Shown here: positions 34,439 to 41,473 of the stretch, in pieces
Numbering within the stretch: the stretch's first letter is position 1
Layout: every line of letters begins with the position of its first letter
DNA from: JAAYBF01 sp963715445
GTDB lineage: Bacteria; Actinomycetota; Thermoleophilia; Solirubrobacterales; Thermoleophilaceae
Length of the DNA: 64,000 bases
Reading direction: 5' to 3'
Assembly (NCBI GenBank): GCA_963715445.1
Contig: OY970240.1
Span: forward strand, 434,001-498,000
Notes under the pieces: generated by a model
Seen by the model: the letters and a program-made list of their open reading frames with translations, nothing else
What the model was told of the DNA's origin: nothing
Database searches by the model: none
Program-made: the position numbers and the translations under genes

Positions 34439-35659
34439 TCATCCCTCCGCTGGGTCTTTGGGCTTGAAACGGTTGAGCTCGCGCATGGCGATGACCATCT
34501 TGTGAACCTCGTCGGGCCCGTCGGCGATGCGCAGCCAGCGCCCCTGGCGCCACATCAGCGAGAGCGGCACGTCGTCCGACATGCCGAGGGCGCCGTGCAC
34601 CTGCATCGCCCGGTCGCAGACCGCCTGGTGCATCTGCGCGGCCACCACCTTGATCATCGAGATCTCCTGGCGCGCTGCGCGCTTGCCCTCGGTGTCCATC
34701 TTCCACGCCGCGTGGAGGACCATCAGCCGGGCGGCGTCGATCTCGATCCTCGAGGTGGCTACGAAGTCCTGGACGAACTGCTTCTCGGCCAGCGGGCCGC
34801 CGAACGCCTGCCGCGAGTGGGCCCGCTCGCACATCAGCTCGAACGCCCGCTCGGCGGAGCCGATCGCCCTCATGCAGTGGTGGATCCGGCCGGGGCCGAG
34901 CCGGGCCTGGGCGATCGAGAAGCCCTCGCCGCGCGGTCCGAGCAGGTTCGCCTCCGGCACGCGCACGTCCTCGTAGGTGACCTCCCAGTGTCCCGGACCG
35001 GCCGAGTGGCCCATCACCGGCACCGGGCGCACGCCGGTGAAGCCGGGGGTGTCGATCGGCACCAGAATCATGCTGGCGCGGCGGTGTGGCGCCGCGTCCG
35101 GATCGGTCACGACCATCGCGATCGCCACGTCGGCGCCGTTGTAGCCGGAGGTGAACCACTTGTGGCCGTTGATCACCCACTCCCCGCCGTCGAGCTCCGC
35201 GCGAGTGGCGAGTCCGGTCGGGTCGGAGCCGGCCGTGTCCGGCTCGGTCATCGAGAAGCAGCTGCGCGAGTGACCGCCGGCCAGCGGCTCCAGCCAGCGC
35301 TCCTTCTGCTCCGGGGTGCCGTACTCGGCGAGGATCTCCATGTTGCCGGTGTCGGGCGCCGAGCAGTTGAACACCATCGGGGCGACTCCCGAGCGGCCCA
35401 TGTCCTCGCAGAGCAGGCCGTACTCCCAGTTGGTCAGGCCCGGTCCGTGGCTCTCGTCCGGCATGAAGAGGTTCCAGAGGCCCTCCCCGCGCGCCCGCTC
35501 GCGCAGCTCCACGAGGATCTCCGGGTAGGCGGTCCCGGGACGCACCTCGGCGTCGAGCGCGCGCATCGCCTCCTCCTCGACCGGCGCGACGTGCTCGGCC
35601 ATGAAGGCCTGGACGCGCTCTCGAAGCTGGGTGACACGATCGGACGGGGAGAAGTCCAC
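34439..35659 (-). CDS. Acyl-CoA dehydrogenase (second of a tandem pair)
   Basis: 406 residues from GTG 35659. Characteristic parts are SCFSMTEPDTAGSDPTG, ADVAIAMVVTDPDAAPHRRASM, VTYEDVRVPEANLLGPRGEGF and LGPGRIHHCMRAIGSAE. The end GALGMSDDVPLSLMWRQGRWLRIADGPDEVHK is typical of the ACAD10/11-like branch acting on longer or hydroxylated acyl chains. It is followed after 9 nt by the other ACAD gene. Both would feed electrons to ETF. No thiolase or enoyl-CoA hydratase is adjacent. Confidence 0.88.
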   Translation of the reverse strand: MDFSPSDRVTQLRERVQAFMAEHVAPVEEEAMRALDAEVRPGTAYPEILVELRERARGEGLWNLFMPDESHGPGLTNWEYGLLCEDMGRSGVAPMVFNCSAPDTGNMEILAEYGTPEQKERWLEPLAGGHSRSCFSMTEPDTAGSDPTGLATRAELDGGEWVINGHKWFTSGYNGADVAIAMVVTDPDAAPHRRASMILVPIDTPGFTGVRPVPVMGHSAGPGHWEVTYEDVRVPEANLLGPRGEGFSIAQARLGPGRIHHCMRAIGSAERAFELMCERAHSRQAFGGPLAEKQFVQDFVATSRIEIDAARLMVLHAAWKMDTEGKRAARQEISMIKVVAAQMHQAVCDRAMQVHGALGMSDDVPLSLMWRQGRWLRIADGPDEVHKMVIAMRELNRFKPKDPAEG

Positions 35660-35681
35660 GGCCGGAAAGGCTAACCGCTCG

Positions 35682-36197
35682 TCAGCCGGTCAGCTGCAGG
35701 AGGCCCCACGCCACGAGCGCAGCCAGCGATCCGCCGACCAGGACGAGCGCGGCCACCCGCGCGACCCGGGCCGTCTCGATCACGGCGGCCGGCGACTCGC
35801 GCATCTCCAGGCCGGTCGAGCGCAGCACGTCGTGTGCGGCGTCGACTCCGGAGGCGGGAACCATCACGTCCCGAGGGCCGGCGGCGAGGAAGTCCGGGAC
35901 GTCGAACCCCTGGGTGCGGCGGAGCATGCTGGGGATCCCCTCCTCCAGCAGCAGCCCCTGGATCAGCTCCGCCTCGGGCTGGTTGCGGCTGCCGGCTATC
36001 CGCACCAGCTCGCCCTGGGTGTAGATCGGCTCGATCTTCCGGGCGCGCGCCTGCGCATCGGAGACGGGTGACTCGCCGTCGGGGCCCTTGGCCACCAGCG
36101 GCATCCCGCAGGCCCTGCAGAAGCGCTCGGCGAGCGTGTGCCCCATCCCGCAGCTGGGGCAGAACAGCGATTCGCGCTGTCGCCCCGTCCGGCTCAT
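35682..36197 (-). CDS. Membrane protein with zinc ribbon and DUF2007-like domain
   Basis: 171 residues. An N-terminal zinc ribbon has two CxxC pairs (FCPSCGMG and FCRACGMP) at about residues 12-34. A middle region with LVRIAGSRNQPEAELIQGLLLEEGIPSML resembles DUF2007, a putative signal-transducing fold. A C-terminal helix (about 145-168) should insert into the membrane. The function is unknown. It lies 12 nt after the Mec-like gene on the same strand and may be co-transcribed with it. Confidence 0.72.
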   Translation of the reverse strand: MSRTGRQRESLFCPSCGMGHTLAERFCRACGMPLVAKGPDGESPVSDAQARARKIEPIYTQGELVRIAGSRNQPEAELIQGLLLEEGIPSMLRRTQGFDVPDFLAAGPRDVMVPASGVDAAHDVLRSTGLEMRESPAAVIETARVARVAALVLVGGSLAALVAWGLLQLTG

Positions 36198-36209
36198 GCC
36201 TGCGCGGCC

Positions 36210-36593
36210 CTAGCCGCCGACATCGATCGCCTCTTCCTCCACGTCACCGTCGGCGATGCGCCAGGCGCGCACCGTCGGCTCGTCACCCGCGAGGGAGACG
36301 ATCAGGTAGGTCCAGTGCGGATAGGTCGCGAGGTTGATGTCCGTCTGGGACGGCTCGGCCGGGCTGCGCGGATGCGAGTGGTAGATCGCTACCTCGTAGC
36401 CCTCGTCGTCGAGCTCGTTGGCCGCCAGGAGGCTCTTCGTGTCGAGCTCGTAGCCGTAGGGGGACTTGCGCGGGTTCTCCGAGCGGAACGTCTCCTCGAC
36501 GATCCCGCCCTTCGCGCGTGCGTATCCACAGCACTCGTTCGGCGCGTCTTCGCGAGCGTGCTCGATCAGCTCGTCCCACTGTGCCCTGGTCAT
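36210..36593 (-). CDS. mec: JAMM/MPN metalloprotease, Mec-like (releases cysteine from CysO-Cys)
   Basis: 127 residues from the second ATG (36591-36593). A GGAGG sits exactly six bases before it, whereas the first ATG (36599) touches the GGAGG and is less likely. The JAMM motif is complete: Glu in NECCGY, then HSHPRSPAEPSQTD, which is HxH-x7-S-x2-D. In Mycobacterium tuberculosis the Mec protease cuts the CysO-cysteine adduct in the CysM pathway. Here cysM, cysO and an E1-like activator lie within 3 kb on the same strand, so the same role is very likely. It is separated from cysM by tatA on the opposite strand. Confidence 0.88.
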   Translation of the reverse strand: MTRAQWDELIEHAREDAPNECCGYARAKGGIVEETFRSENPRKSPYGYELDTKSLLAANELDDEGYEVAIYHSHPRSPAEPSQTDINLATYPHWTYLIVSLAGDEPTVRAWRIADGDVEEEAIDVGG

Positions 36594-36634
36594 GCGCATC
36601 CTCCAAGCCTACGAGGCGGCGATAGCCTGGGTCC

Positions 36635-36952
36635 GTGGCCTTCCTCTCACCAGCCCCGATGGAGATGGTGGTGATCCTCGTGATCGCCCTGCTCGTGCTC
36701 GGCCCGGCCCGGCTTCCCGAGGCCGCGAGGTCGCTCGGGCGCGGGTTCCGCGAGCTGCGGGAGTCCCTGCAGTCAGACCACGACGAGGATGAGGCTGAGG
36801 ACGACGCCCCTCGCTACCGGCAGGCCTCACCGCCGAGCCCCGCCTACGCGGAGACCGGCCCCTACGACGACGACCTGCCGACCGACGACCCGCCCGCGGA
36901 GCCCGCGGGCGAGGACCTGCCGGCGGAAGACCAGCCCGCCGAGCGCGGCTAG
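36635..36952 (+). CDS. tatA: Twin-arginine translocase TatA/TatB family protein
   Basis: 105 residues from GTG 36635. A short N-terminal membrane helix (MEMVVILVIALLVLGPARLPE) is followed directly by the amphipathic helix AARSLGRGFRELRESLQ, the standard TatA/B plan with the FGP-like hinge (LGP). The C-terminal 55 residues are acidic and Pro-rich (EDEAEDDAPRY and similar). It should form part of the Tat export pore. No tatC is present in the window. The gene is inserted, in opposite orientation, between mec and cysM. Confidence 0.87.
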   Translation: MAFLSPAPMEMVVILVIALLVLGPARLPEAARSLGRGFRELRESLQSDHDEDEAEDDAPRYRQASPPSPAYAETGPYDDDLPTDDPPAEPAGEDLPAEDQPAERG

Positions 36953-36956
36953 TCGG

Positions 36957-37934
36957 CTACCAGAAGGAAGCGGAGTCGAGCACGCCCTCGGCGTCCAGCT
37001 GCTCGATCGACTTGGTGTAGACGCCCGAGCTGAGGTACTTCCAGCCCCCGTCGCAGACCACGAAGACGACGTTCCCTTCGTCGAGGTCCGCGGCAACGCG
37101 GACCGCTATCGAGGCGATCGCGCCGCTCGACACGCCGGCGAAGAGCCCCTCCTCATCGAGCAGTCGCTTCGTCCACACCACCGCGTCGCGGTTGGAGACG
37201 AAGATCTTCCGGTCGAGCAGCGAGATGTCGATGATCGGCGGGATGAAGCCGTCGTCGAGCGAGCGGAGCCCCTGGACCAGCTCGCCCTGCAGCGGCTCGG
37301 CGGCCACGATCAGGGTGTTCGGGTCGTGCTCCTTGAGGCGGCGGGCGTTGCCCATCAGCGTGCCGCCGGTGCCGAGGCCGGCCACGAAGGCCGTCACCTC
37401 GTCGAGCTCGTCGAGGATCTCCAGCGCCGTGCCGTTGTAGTGCGCGTTCGGGTTCGCCTCGTTGCCGTACTGATAGGGCATGTAGTACGAGGAGTCGGCC
37501 TCGGCCATCTCGAGCGCCAGGGCCACCGCGCCGTTCGAGCCCTGGGCGCCGGGCGAGTAGACGATCTCCGCCCCGTACATCTGCAGCAGCTGAGTTCGCT
37601 CCTCGGTCACGTTGTCGGGCATGACCACCTTCAACGGGTAGCCCTTGCGCCGGCAGATCATCGCGAGGGAGATCCCGGTGTTGCCGGAGGTCGGCTCGAG
37701 GATCGTCTGGCCCGGGCCGATGGCGCCCTTCGCCTCGGCGTCATCGATCAGCGCACGCGCCACGCGATCCTTCACCGAGCCCGTGGGGTTGTGCGACTCG
37801 AGCTTCGCGAAGATCCGCACCCCCGGCTTGGGCGAGAGCCGCTGCAGCTCGATCAGCGGCGTGTTGCCGATCGAGCGGACGATGTCCTCGTACCGCCCCC
37901 CGCAGGGCCGGTTCTCCAGGCCGGGCTCAAGCAT
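36957..37934 (-). CDS. cysM: Cysteine synthase CysM type (CysO/O-phosphoserine dependent)
   Basis: 325 residues, PLP fold type II. The cofactor Lys is Lys55 in NPTGSVKDR; PTSGNTGISLAM and VAGLGTGGTLMG bind substrate and phosphate. Its closest recognisable pattern is the M. tuberculosis CysM, including YQYGNEANPNAHYNGTALEI, the AEP-containing loop with a following Leu-Arg near GLRSLDDGFIPP, and the C-terminal tail ending SASFW that inserts in the active site. That enzyme uses O-phosphoserine and the thiocarboxylated CysO protein as sulfur donor. The adjacent cysO, E1 and mec genes agree. The ATG lies only 10 nt from a predicted -10, so the mRNA may be almost leaderless. Confidence 0.93.
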   Translation of the reverse strand: MLEPGLENRPCGGRYEDIVRSIGNTPLIELQRLSPKPGVRIFAKLESHNPTGSVKDRVARALIDDAEAKGAIGPGQTILEPTSGNTGISLAMICRRKGYPLKVVMPDNVTEERTQLLQMYGAEIVYSPGAQGSNGAVALALEMAEADSSYYMPYQYGNEANPNAHYNGTALEILDELDEVTAFVAGLGTGGTLMGNARRLKEHDPNTLIVAAEPLQGELVQGLRSLDDGFIPPIIDISLLDRKIFVSNRDAVVWTKRLLDEEGLFAGVSSGAIASIAVRVAADLDEGNVVFVVCDGGWKYLSSGVYTKSIEQLDAEGVLDSASFW

Positions 37935-37936
37935 CG

Positions 37937-37953
37937 CTTCAGAAAATATAGCG
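37937..37953 (-). promoter_or_regulatory. Promoter-like box before cysM
   Basis: On the minus strand the box reads CGCTATATTTTCTGAAG, two bases before the ATG. The same box with two changes stands two bases before the small ORF ahead of the E1 gene (39642-39658). TATATT is a good -10 hexamer (minus strand of 37945-37950), 10 nt from the ATG, which implies a 5' leader of only a few bases. No clear -35 is visible. Confidence 0.6.
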
Positions 37954-37989
37954 TCGCCCGCCCCCGGCGACCCAGCAACGGCTCAGAGA

Positions 37990-38091
37990 CTGACGGCGAA
38001 AGGCGAGCAGTCCTAGGACGCAGGGAGGCCATAGGGCGCCAGCCCATGGCCGACCGAGGACACCGAAATGCTACGGCCTTGCAGCCGTCAG
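37990..38091. other. Structured RNA-like element, copy 2 (cysO-cysM gap)
   Basis: On the plus strand, CTGACGGC (37990-37997) pairs with GCCGTCAG (38084-38091). Inside are AGGC/GCCT and AGCA/TGCT helices and an apical CCAT-A-GGGC/GCCC-ATGG stem capped by GCCA. The internal loops AGGACGCAGGGAG and CGACCGAGGACACCG match the copy at 19631-19730 exactly while the helices differ in sequence but still pair. The outer stem includes the cysO stop codon. The cysM promoter box lies 37 nt beyond it, so the element is probably not in the cysM mRNA unless there is read-through from cysO. Confidence 0.7.
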
Positions 38092-38360
38092 CCGCCGGCC
38101 ATGGCGGGGAGGATGACGAGGGTGTCGTCCTCCTTGACCGCCGTGTCCAGCCCGTCGAGCACTCGTACGTCCTCGTCGTTGACGTAGACGTTCACGTAGC
38201 GGTTGAGCGAGCCGTCCTCGCCGAAGAGCTGGGCCTGGGTGGCGGGATGCGCCTTGGCCAGGGCGTGCAGCACCTCGCCCACGTTTGCGCCGTCGGCGGC
38301 CACTTCCTTCTCGCCTCCGGTGGAGGCGCGCAGGACGGGTGGGATCTTGATCGTGCTCAC
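38088..38360 (-). CDS. cysO: CysO-like sulfur carrier protein (MoaD/ThiS fold)
   Basis: 90 residues from GTG 38360. It has the ubiquitin-like beta-grasp pattern (STIKIPPVLRASTGGEKEV, NVGEVLHALAKAHP, NRYVNVYVNDEDVR) and ends LVILPAMAGG. The C-terminal Gly-Gly is required for adenylation and thiocarboxylation. In M. tuberculosis CysO carries sulfide to CysM and the resulting cysteine is cut off by Mec; all partners are present here. It follows the E1-rhodanese gene by 13 nt. Pure MoaD or ThiS roles are less likely given this context. Confidence 0.92.
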   Translation of the reverse strand: MSTIKIPPVLRASTGGEKEVAADGANVGEVLHALAKAHPATQAQLFGEDGSLNRYVNVYVNDEDVRVLDGLDTAVKEDDTLVILPAMAGG

Positions 38361-38373
38361 AGCCGCCGGAAGC

Positions 38374-39564
38374 CTACCCGGCCGCCGCGCAGAACTGCTC
38401 GTAGTCGGGGAAGACGCCCATCTCGTCGTTGGTGATGGACTCCGGGTCGCGGGAGCAGATGGGGCACTCGGGATCGCGCCTGACCTTGAGGTCGGTGAAG
38501 CTCGTGCTGAGCGCTTCGTAGAGCAGCAGCCTGCCGATCAGCGGCTCGCCGGAGCCCGTGATGAGCTTGACGACCTCGATCGCCTGCAGGACTCCCATGA
38601 TCCCCGGCAGCGCGCCGAGCACGCCGTTCGCACCGCAGGAGGGCGCGAGCTCGGCCGGCGGCGGCGTCGGGTAGAGGCAGCGGTAGCAGGGCCCGTCGTA
38701 GGGCGCGAAGACGGCGAGCTGGCCGTCGAAGCCGAGGATCGAGGCGGAGACCACCGGGATCTTCAGCCTCACGCTGGCGTCGTTGAGCAGGTAGCGCGTG
38801 GGGAAGTTGTCGACGCCGTCGACGATCACGTCGTAGCCCTCGATGATCTCCATGATGTTGGAGGCGTCGAGGCGGGTCTTGTACTTGACGACGTCGATCC
38901 CGGGATTGAGGTCGTGGATCGCCTGCTCGGCCGAATCGACCTTCGCCATGCCGACGCGATCGACCGTGTGGACGATCTGGCGCTGGAGGTTGGAGAGGTC
39001 GACGACGTCGTCGTCGACGATCCCGAGCGTGCCGACCCCCGCCGCCGCGAGGTAGAACGCGGCGGGCGCGCCGAGGCCGCCGGCGCCGAGCAGCAGCACC
39101 TTGGCGTCGAGCAGCTTGAGCTGCCCCTCGAGCCCGATCTCGGGAACGAGCAGGTGGCGCGAGTAGCGCTCGCGCTGCTCGGCGGTGAGCTGGCGCGGGA
39201 CCTCGACGTCGTAGCCGCGGTCCTTCCAGAGGGTTATGCCGCCGGTCATCGACTCCGCCTGCTCGTAGCCGAGCTCTTCGATCAGGGTCTTGGCGGCCAG
39301 CGCCGAGCGGTTGCCCGAGGCGCAGTAGAGGATGACCCGCGAGGACTTGTCTCCGGCGGCGCCCTCGATGCGCGACTCGAGATGCCCGCGCGGGACATGG
39401 ACCGCGCCGGGGATGTGCGCCTCCTCGAACTCCTGCTGCTCACGCACGTCGACGATCACGACCTCGTCGCGGTGACCGTTTCCGAGCAGGTCGTGGACCT
39501 CGCGAGGGTCAACCTCGGTGATCTGCTCCTTGGCCTTGCGAATCAGCTCGACACCGCTGGGCAT
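38374..39564 (-). CDS. E1-like sulfurtransferase with N-terminal rhodanese and C-terminal ThiF/MoeB domain
   Basis: 396 residues. Residues 16-115 are a rhodanese domain with the catalytic Cys81 in YCASGNRSA. Residues from about 125 to the end are a ThiF/MoeB adenylation domain, with LLLGAGGLGAPAAFYLAAAG for ATP, the zinc pairs CYRCL and CPIC, and SCGANGVLGALPGIMG. In the mycobacterial homologue MoeZ and in eukaryotic MOCS3 the E1 domain comes first and the rhodanese last; here the order is reversed. It should adenylate the CysO C-terminus and load sulfur. The ATG follows immediately on the stop of a 24-codon ORF, with GGAG inside that ORF as ribosome site. Confidence 0.92.
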   Translation of the reverse strand: MPSGVELIRKAKEQITEVDPREVHDLLGNGHRDEVVIVDVREQQEFEEAHIPGAVHVPRGHLESRIEGAAGDKSSRVILYCASGNRSALAAKTLIEELGYEQAESMTGGITLWKDRGYDVEVPRQLTAEQRERYSRHLLVPEIGLEGQLKLLDAKVLLLGAGGLGAPAAFYLAAAGVGTLGIVDDDVVDLSNLQRQIVHTVDRVGMAKVDSAEQAIHDLNPGIDVVKYKTRLDASNIMEIIEGYDVIVDGVDNFPTRYLLNDASVRLKIPVVSASILGFDGQLAVFAPYDGPCYRCLYPTPPPAELAPSCGANGVLGALPGIMGVLQAIEVVKLITGSGEPLIGRLLLYEALSTSFTDLKVRRDPECPICSRDPESITNDEMGVFPDYEQFCAAAG

Positions 39565-39639
39565 TCAAAACTCCTGAATCTCGGTCGACTCTTCAATGAA
39601 ATCTAACGTGGGAGCCACCAAAGCGGCATCCCGCGTCAT
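39565..39639 (-). CDS. 24-residue leader-type ORF before the E1 gene
   Basis: ATG at 39637-39639 and TGA at 39565-39567 give a peptide beginning MTRDAALVAPTLDF and ending STEIQEF. The stop is immediately followed by the E1 gene ATG (TGA-ATG), and the E1 ribosome site (GGAG) lies within its last codons. The ATG stands exactly 2 nt from the same 17-nt box that stands 2 nt from the cysM ATG, so the box-to-start geometry is identical. That is the main reason to think it is translated. It has no Cys codons, so it is not a classical cysteine attenuator peptide. It may serve to couple translation or may be a true microprotein. Confidence 0.6.
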   Translation of the reverse strand: MTRDAALVAPTLDFIEESTEIQEF

Positions 39640-39641
39640 TA

Positions 39642-39658
39642 CTTCAGAAAGAATAGCG
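39642..39658 (-). promoter_or_regulatory. Promoter-like box before the E1 operon
   Basis: On the minus strand the box reads CGCTATTCTTTCTGAAG, matching the cysM box at 37937-37953 in 15 of 17 positions. TATTCT (minus strand of 39650-39655) is a possible -10, again 10 nt before the ATG of the small ORF. It probably drives leader ORF-E1-cysO. Confidence 0.6.
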
Positions 39659-39676
39659 ACCCTGCTCCAGAAAGCA

Positions 39677-39704
39677 GTCGGGGCGCTCTCCCGAGCGCCC
39701 CGAC
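39677..39704. terminator. Perfect 12-bp hairpin between divergent transcription units
   Basis: GTCGGGGCGCTC (39677-39688) pairs without mismatch to GAGCGCCCCGAC (39693-39704) around a TCCC loop. It lies between the E1 operon promoter and the histidine kinase gene. No U-run follows on either strand. It may insulate the two units, act as a terminator, or form a 5' leader structure. Confidence 0.45.
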
Positions 39705-39793
39705 GTCAATCCCAGACCTGCTGTCGAAAGCCATCCGGACCTGCCGTCCGCAAGCTTCTACGCAAATTGTCGTCCAACCGGGTCCCTGCCGAT

Positions 39794-39811
39794 ATGGGGT
39801 CAAGACCCCAT
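39794..39811. promoter_or_regulatory. Perfect palindrome ATGGGGTC-AA-GACCCCAT
   Basis: An inverted repeat of two 8-bp arms separated by AA lies 23 nt before the kinase ATG. Such symmetry fits a dimeric regulator, possibly the NarL-type response regulator encoded downstream, acting on its own operon. It could also form a short hairpin in the leader. Confidence 0.45.
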
Positions 39812-39833
39812 TTGCCGGGGGACGCCACAGCCC

Positions 39834-40814
39834 ATGCCCAAACCCAGGATGAAACGACGCCACGACTCCCTCTCCGGTCAGGTGATCGGCGCCAACGTCC
39901 TGCTCGTCACGCTGACCCTGTTCGCGGCGAGCCTCGCGGCCGGGCTCGACATCTCGATCGCGGAGCAGCGCTGGCAGTTCCTGATCCTGGCGCTGGCGAT
40001 CGTGCTGACGCTGTGCGTGAACCTCTGGATGCTCCAGAAGCGGTTTGGCCCGCTCGAGCGCCTCGTGGAGAGAGTCGAGGCGATCGACCCGGCCGTGCCC
40101 TCGACCTTCGAGCTCGGCGAGGACCCCGTCGAGGAGATCGACCGGCTCGCCGTCTCGTTCCGGCGGCTGCTGCAGCGGGTGGACGAGGAGCGGCGGCGAT
40201 CGGGCAAGCTCGTGCTGCGCGCCCAGGAGGAGGAGCGGCGCCGGCTGGCGCGTGACCTCCACGACGAGGTGAACCAGGCGCTGACGGCGATCCTGCTGAG
40301 GCTGGAAGCGCTCGGGCAGGACATCCAGCCCGCACAGGCCCCGGAGGTCTCAGAGCTCAAGCAGCTGACCGGCCAGGCGATGGACCAGCTGCTCCGGCTG
40401 GCGCGCCAGCTCCGCCCCACCGCCCTCGACGACCACGGCCTCGCGGCGGCGATCGACGAGCAGGTGCAGGGGTTCGGCGAGCGGACGGGCGCGGACGTAG
40501 ACCTGCGGGTGAGCGGCGAGCCGAGCGAGCTGGACGAGGAGACCCAGACCGTCGTCTACCGCGTCGCGCAGGAGGCGCTCGCCAACGCCGCGCGCCATTC
40601 GCACGCCGGGCGGGTCAGCGTCGAGCTGACGGCGTCGGAGACGGGCGCGGAGCTTCACGTGCGCGACGACGGCGACGGGTTCGATCCCCTGGCGATCCAC
40701 GGTCGCGGGCTGGGACTCAGCGGGATGGCCGAGCGAGCCCGGCTCGCGGGCGGGGCCCTCGACCTGCGCTCTTCGCCGGGAGGCGGCACCGAGCTCACCC
40801 TGAGGGTCCCATGA
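39834..40814 (+). CDS. NarL/DesK-type sensor histidine kinase
   Basis: 326 residues. Two membrane helices at about 18-40 and 48-67 flank a very short external loop, and a HAMP-like linker follows. The HisKA_3 box EEERRRLARDLHDEVNQAL has the phospho-acceptor His143. The ATPase domain carries QEALANAARHSHA, VRDDGDGFDP and HGRGLGLSGMAERARLAGG. The tiny periplasmic loop suggests intramembrane or cytoplasmic sensing. It overlaps the response regulator gene as ATGA. The input signal is unknown. Confidence 0.93.
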   Translation: MPKPRMKRRHDSLSGQVIGANVLLVTLTLFAASLAAGLDISIAEQRWQFLILALAIVLTLCVNLWMLQKRFGPLERLVERVEAIDPAVPSTFELGEDPVEEIDRLAVSFRRLLQRVDEERRRSGKLVLRAQEEERRRLARDLHDEVNQALTAILLRLEALGQDIQPAQAPEVSELKQLTGQAMDQLLRLARQLRPTALDDHGLAAAIDEQVQGFGERTGADVDLRVSGEPSELDEETQTVVYRVAQEALANAARHSHAGRVSVELTASETGAELHVRDDGDGFDPLAIHGRGLGLSGMAERARLAGGALDLRSSPGGGTELTLRVP

Positions 40815-41446
40815 TCCGGGTGCTGATCGCCGACGATCACGGCATCGTGCGCTCCGGCCTGGGGATGCTGATCGACCGCCAGAAGGACATGCGGGTGGTC
40901 GGCGAGGCGCGAGACGGCATCGAGGCCATCGAGCTCGCTCTGCGCGAGCGGCCGGACGTCGCGGTGCTGGACGTCTCGATGCCGGGCCTGACCGGGCCTC
41001 AGGCGGCGCGCCAGATACACGCGCAGGACGATGGGATCCGCCTCCTGATGCTCTCGATGCACGAGGACGAGCGCTACTTCTTCGACGCCCTCGACGCGGG
41101 CGCCTCCGGCTACGTGCCCAAGCGCGCGGCGGACTCCGACCTGACGCAGGCGATCCGAACCGTCTCCGAGGGCCGCACGTTCCTCTCCTCCAGCACCCAG
41201 CAGGCGCTGATGCGCCGCTGGCTCGCCGACGGGCCGGACTCCCGCCCCGAGGAGCTGACCGCGCGCGAGCTCGAGATCGTCAAGCTGATCGCCGAGGCGC
41301 GCACCAACAAGCAGATCGCCGAGGCGCTGAAGGTCTCCGAGAAGACGGTCGAGTCGCATCGCGGCAACGTGCTCGCGAAGCTCGGCATGCGCGACCGGGT
41401 GGAGCTGGCCCGCTATGCGATCAGGCGTGGGCTGGTAGAGCCCTAG
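40811..41446 (+). CDS. NarL/LuxR-family response regulator
   Basis: 211 residues. Receiver domain with acidic pocket IADDHGI, phosphorylated Asp54 in VAVLDVSMPG and Lys in GYVPKRA. The LuxR-type helix-turn-helix spans about 145-205: TARELEIVKLIAEARTNKQIAEAL and KTVESHRGNVLAKLGM. It is the cognate partner of the kinase upstream (4-nt overlap). The palindrome at 39794 is a candidate target. SCO1 lies 27 nt downstream on the same strand and might be in its regulon or operon. Confidence 0.94.
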   Translation: MIRVLIADDHGIVRSGLGMLIDRQKDMRVVGEARDGIEAIELALRERPDVAVLDVSMPGLTGPQAARQIHAQDDGIRLLMLSMHEDERYFFDALDAGASGYVPKRAADSDLTQAIRTVSEGRTFLSSSTQQALMRRWLADGPDSRPEELTARELEIVKLIAEARTNKQIAEALKVSEKTVESHRGNVLAKLGMRDRVELARYAIRRGLVEP

Positions 41447-41473
41447 GAAGCTCGGGCACTACGCTCGGGCCCA

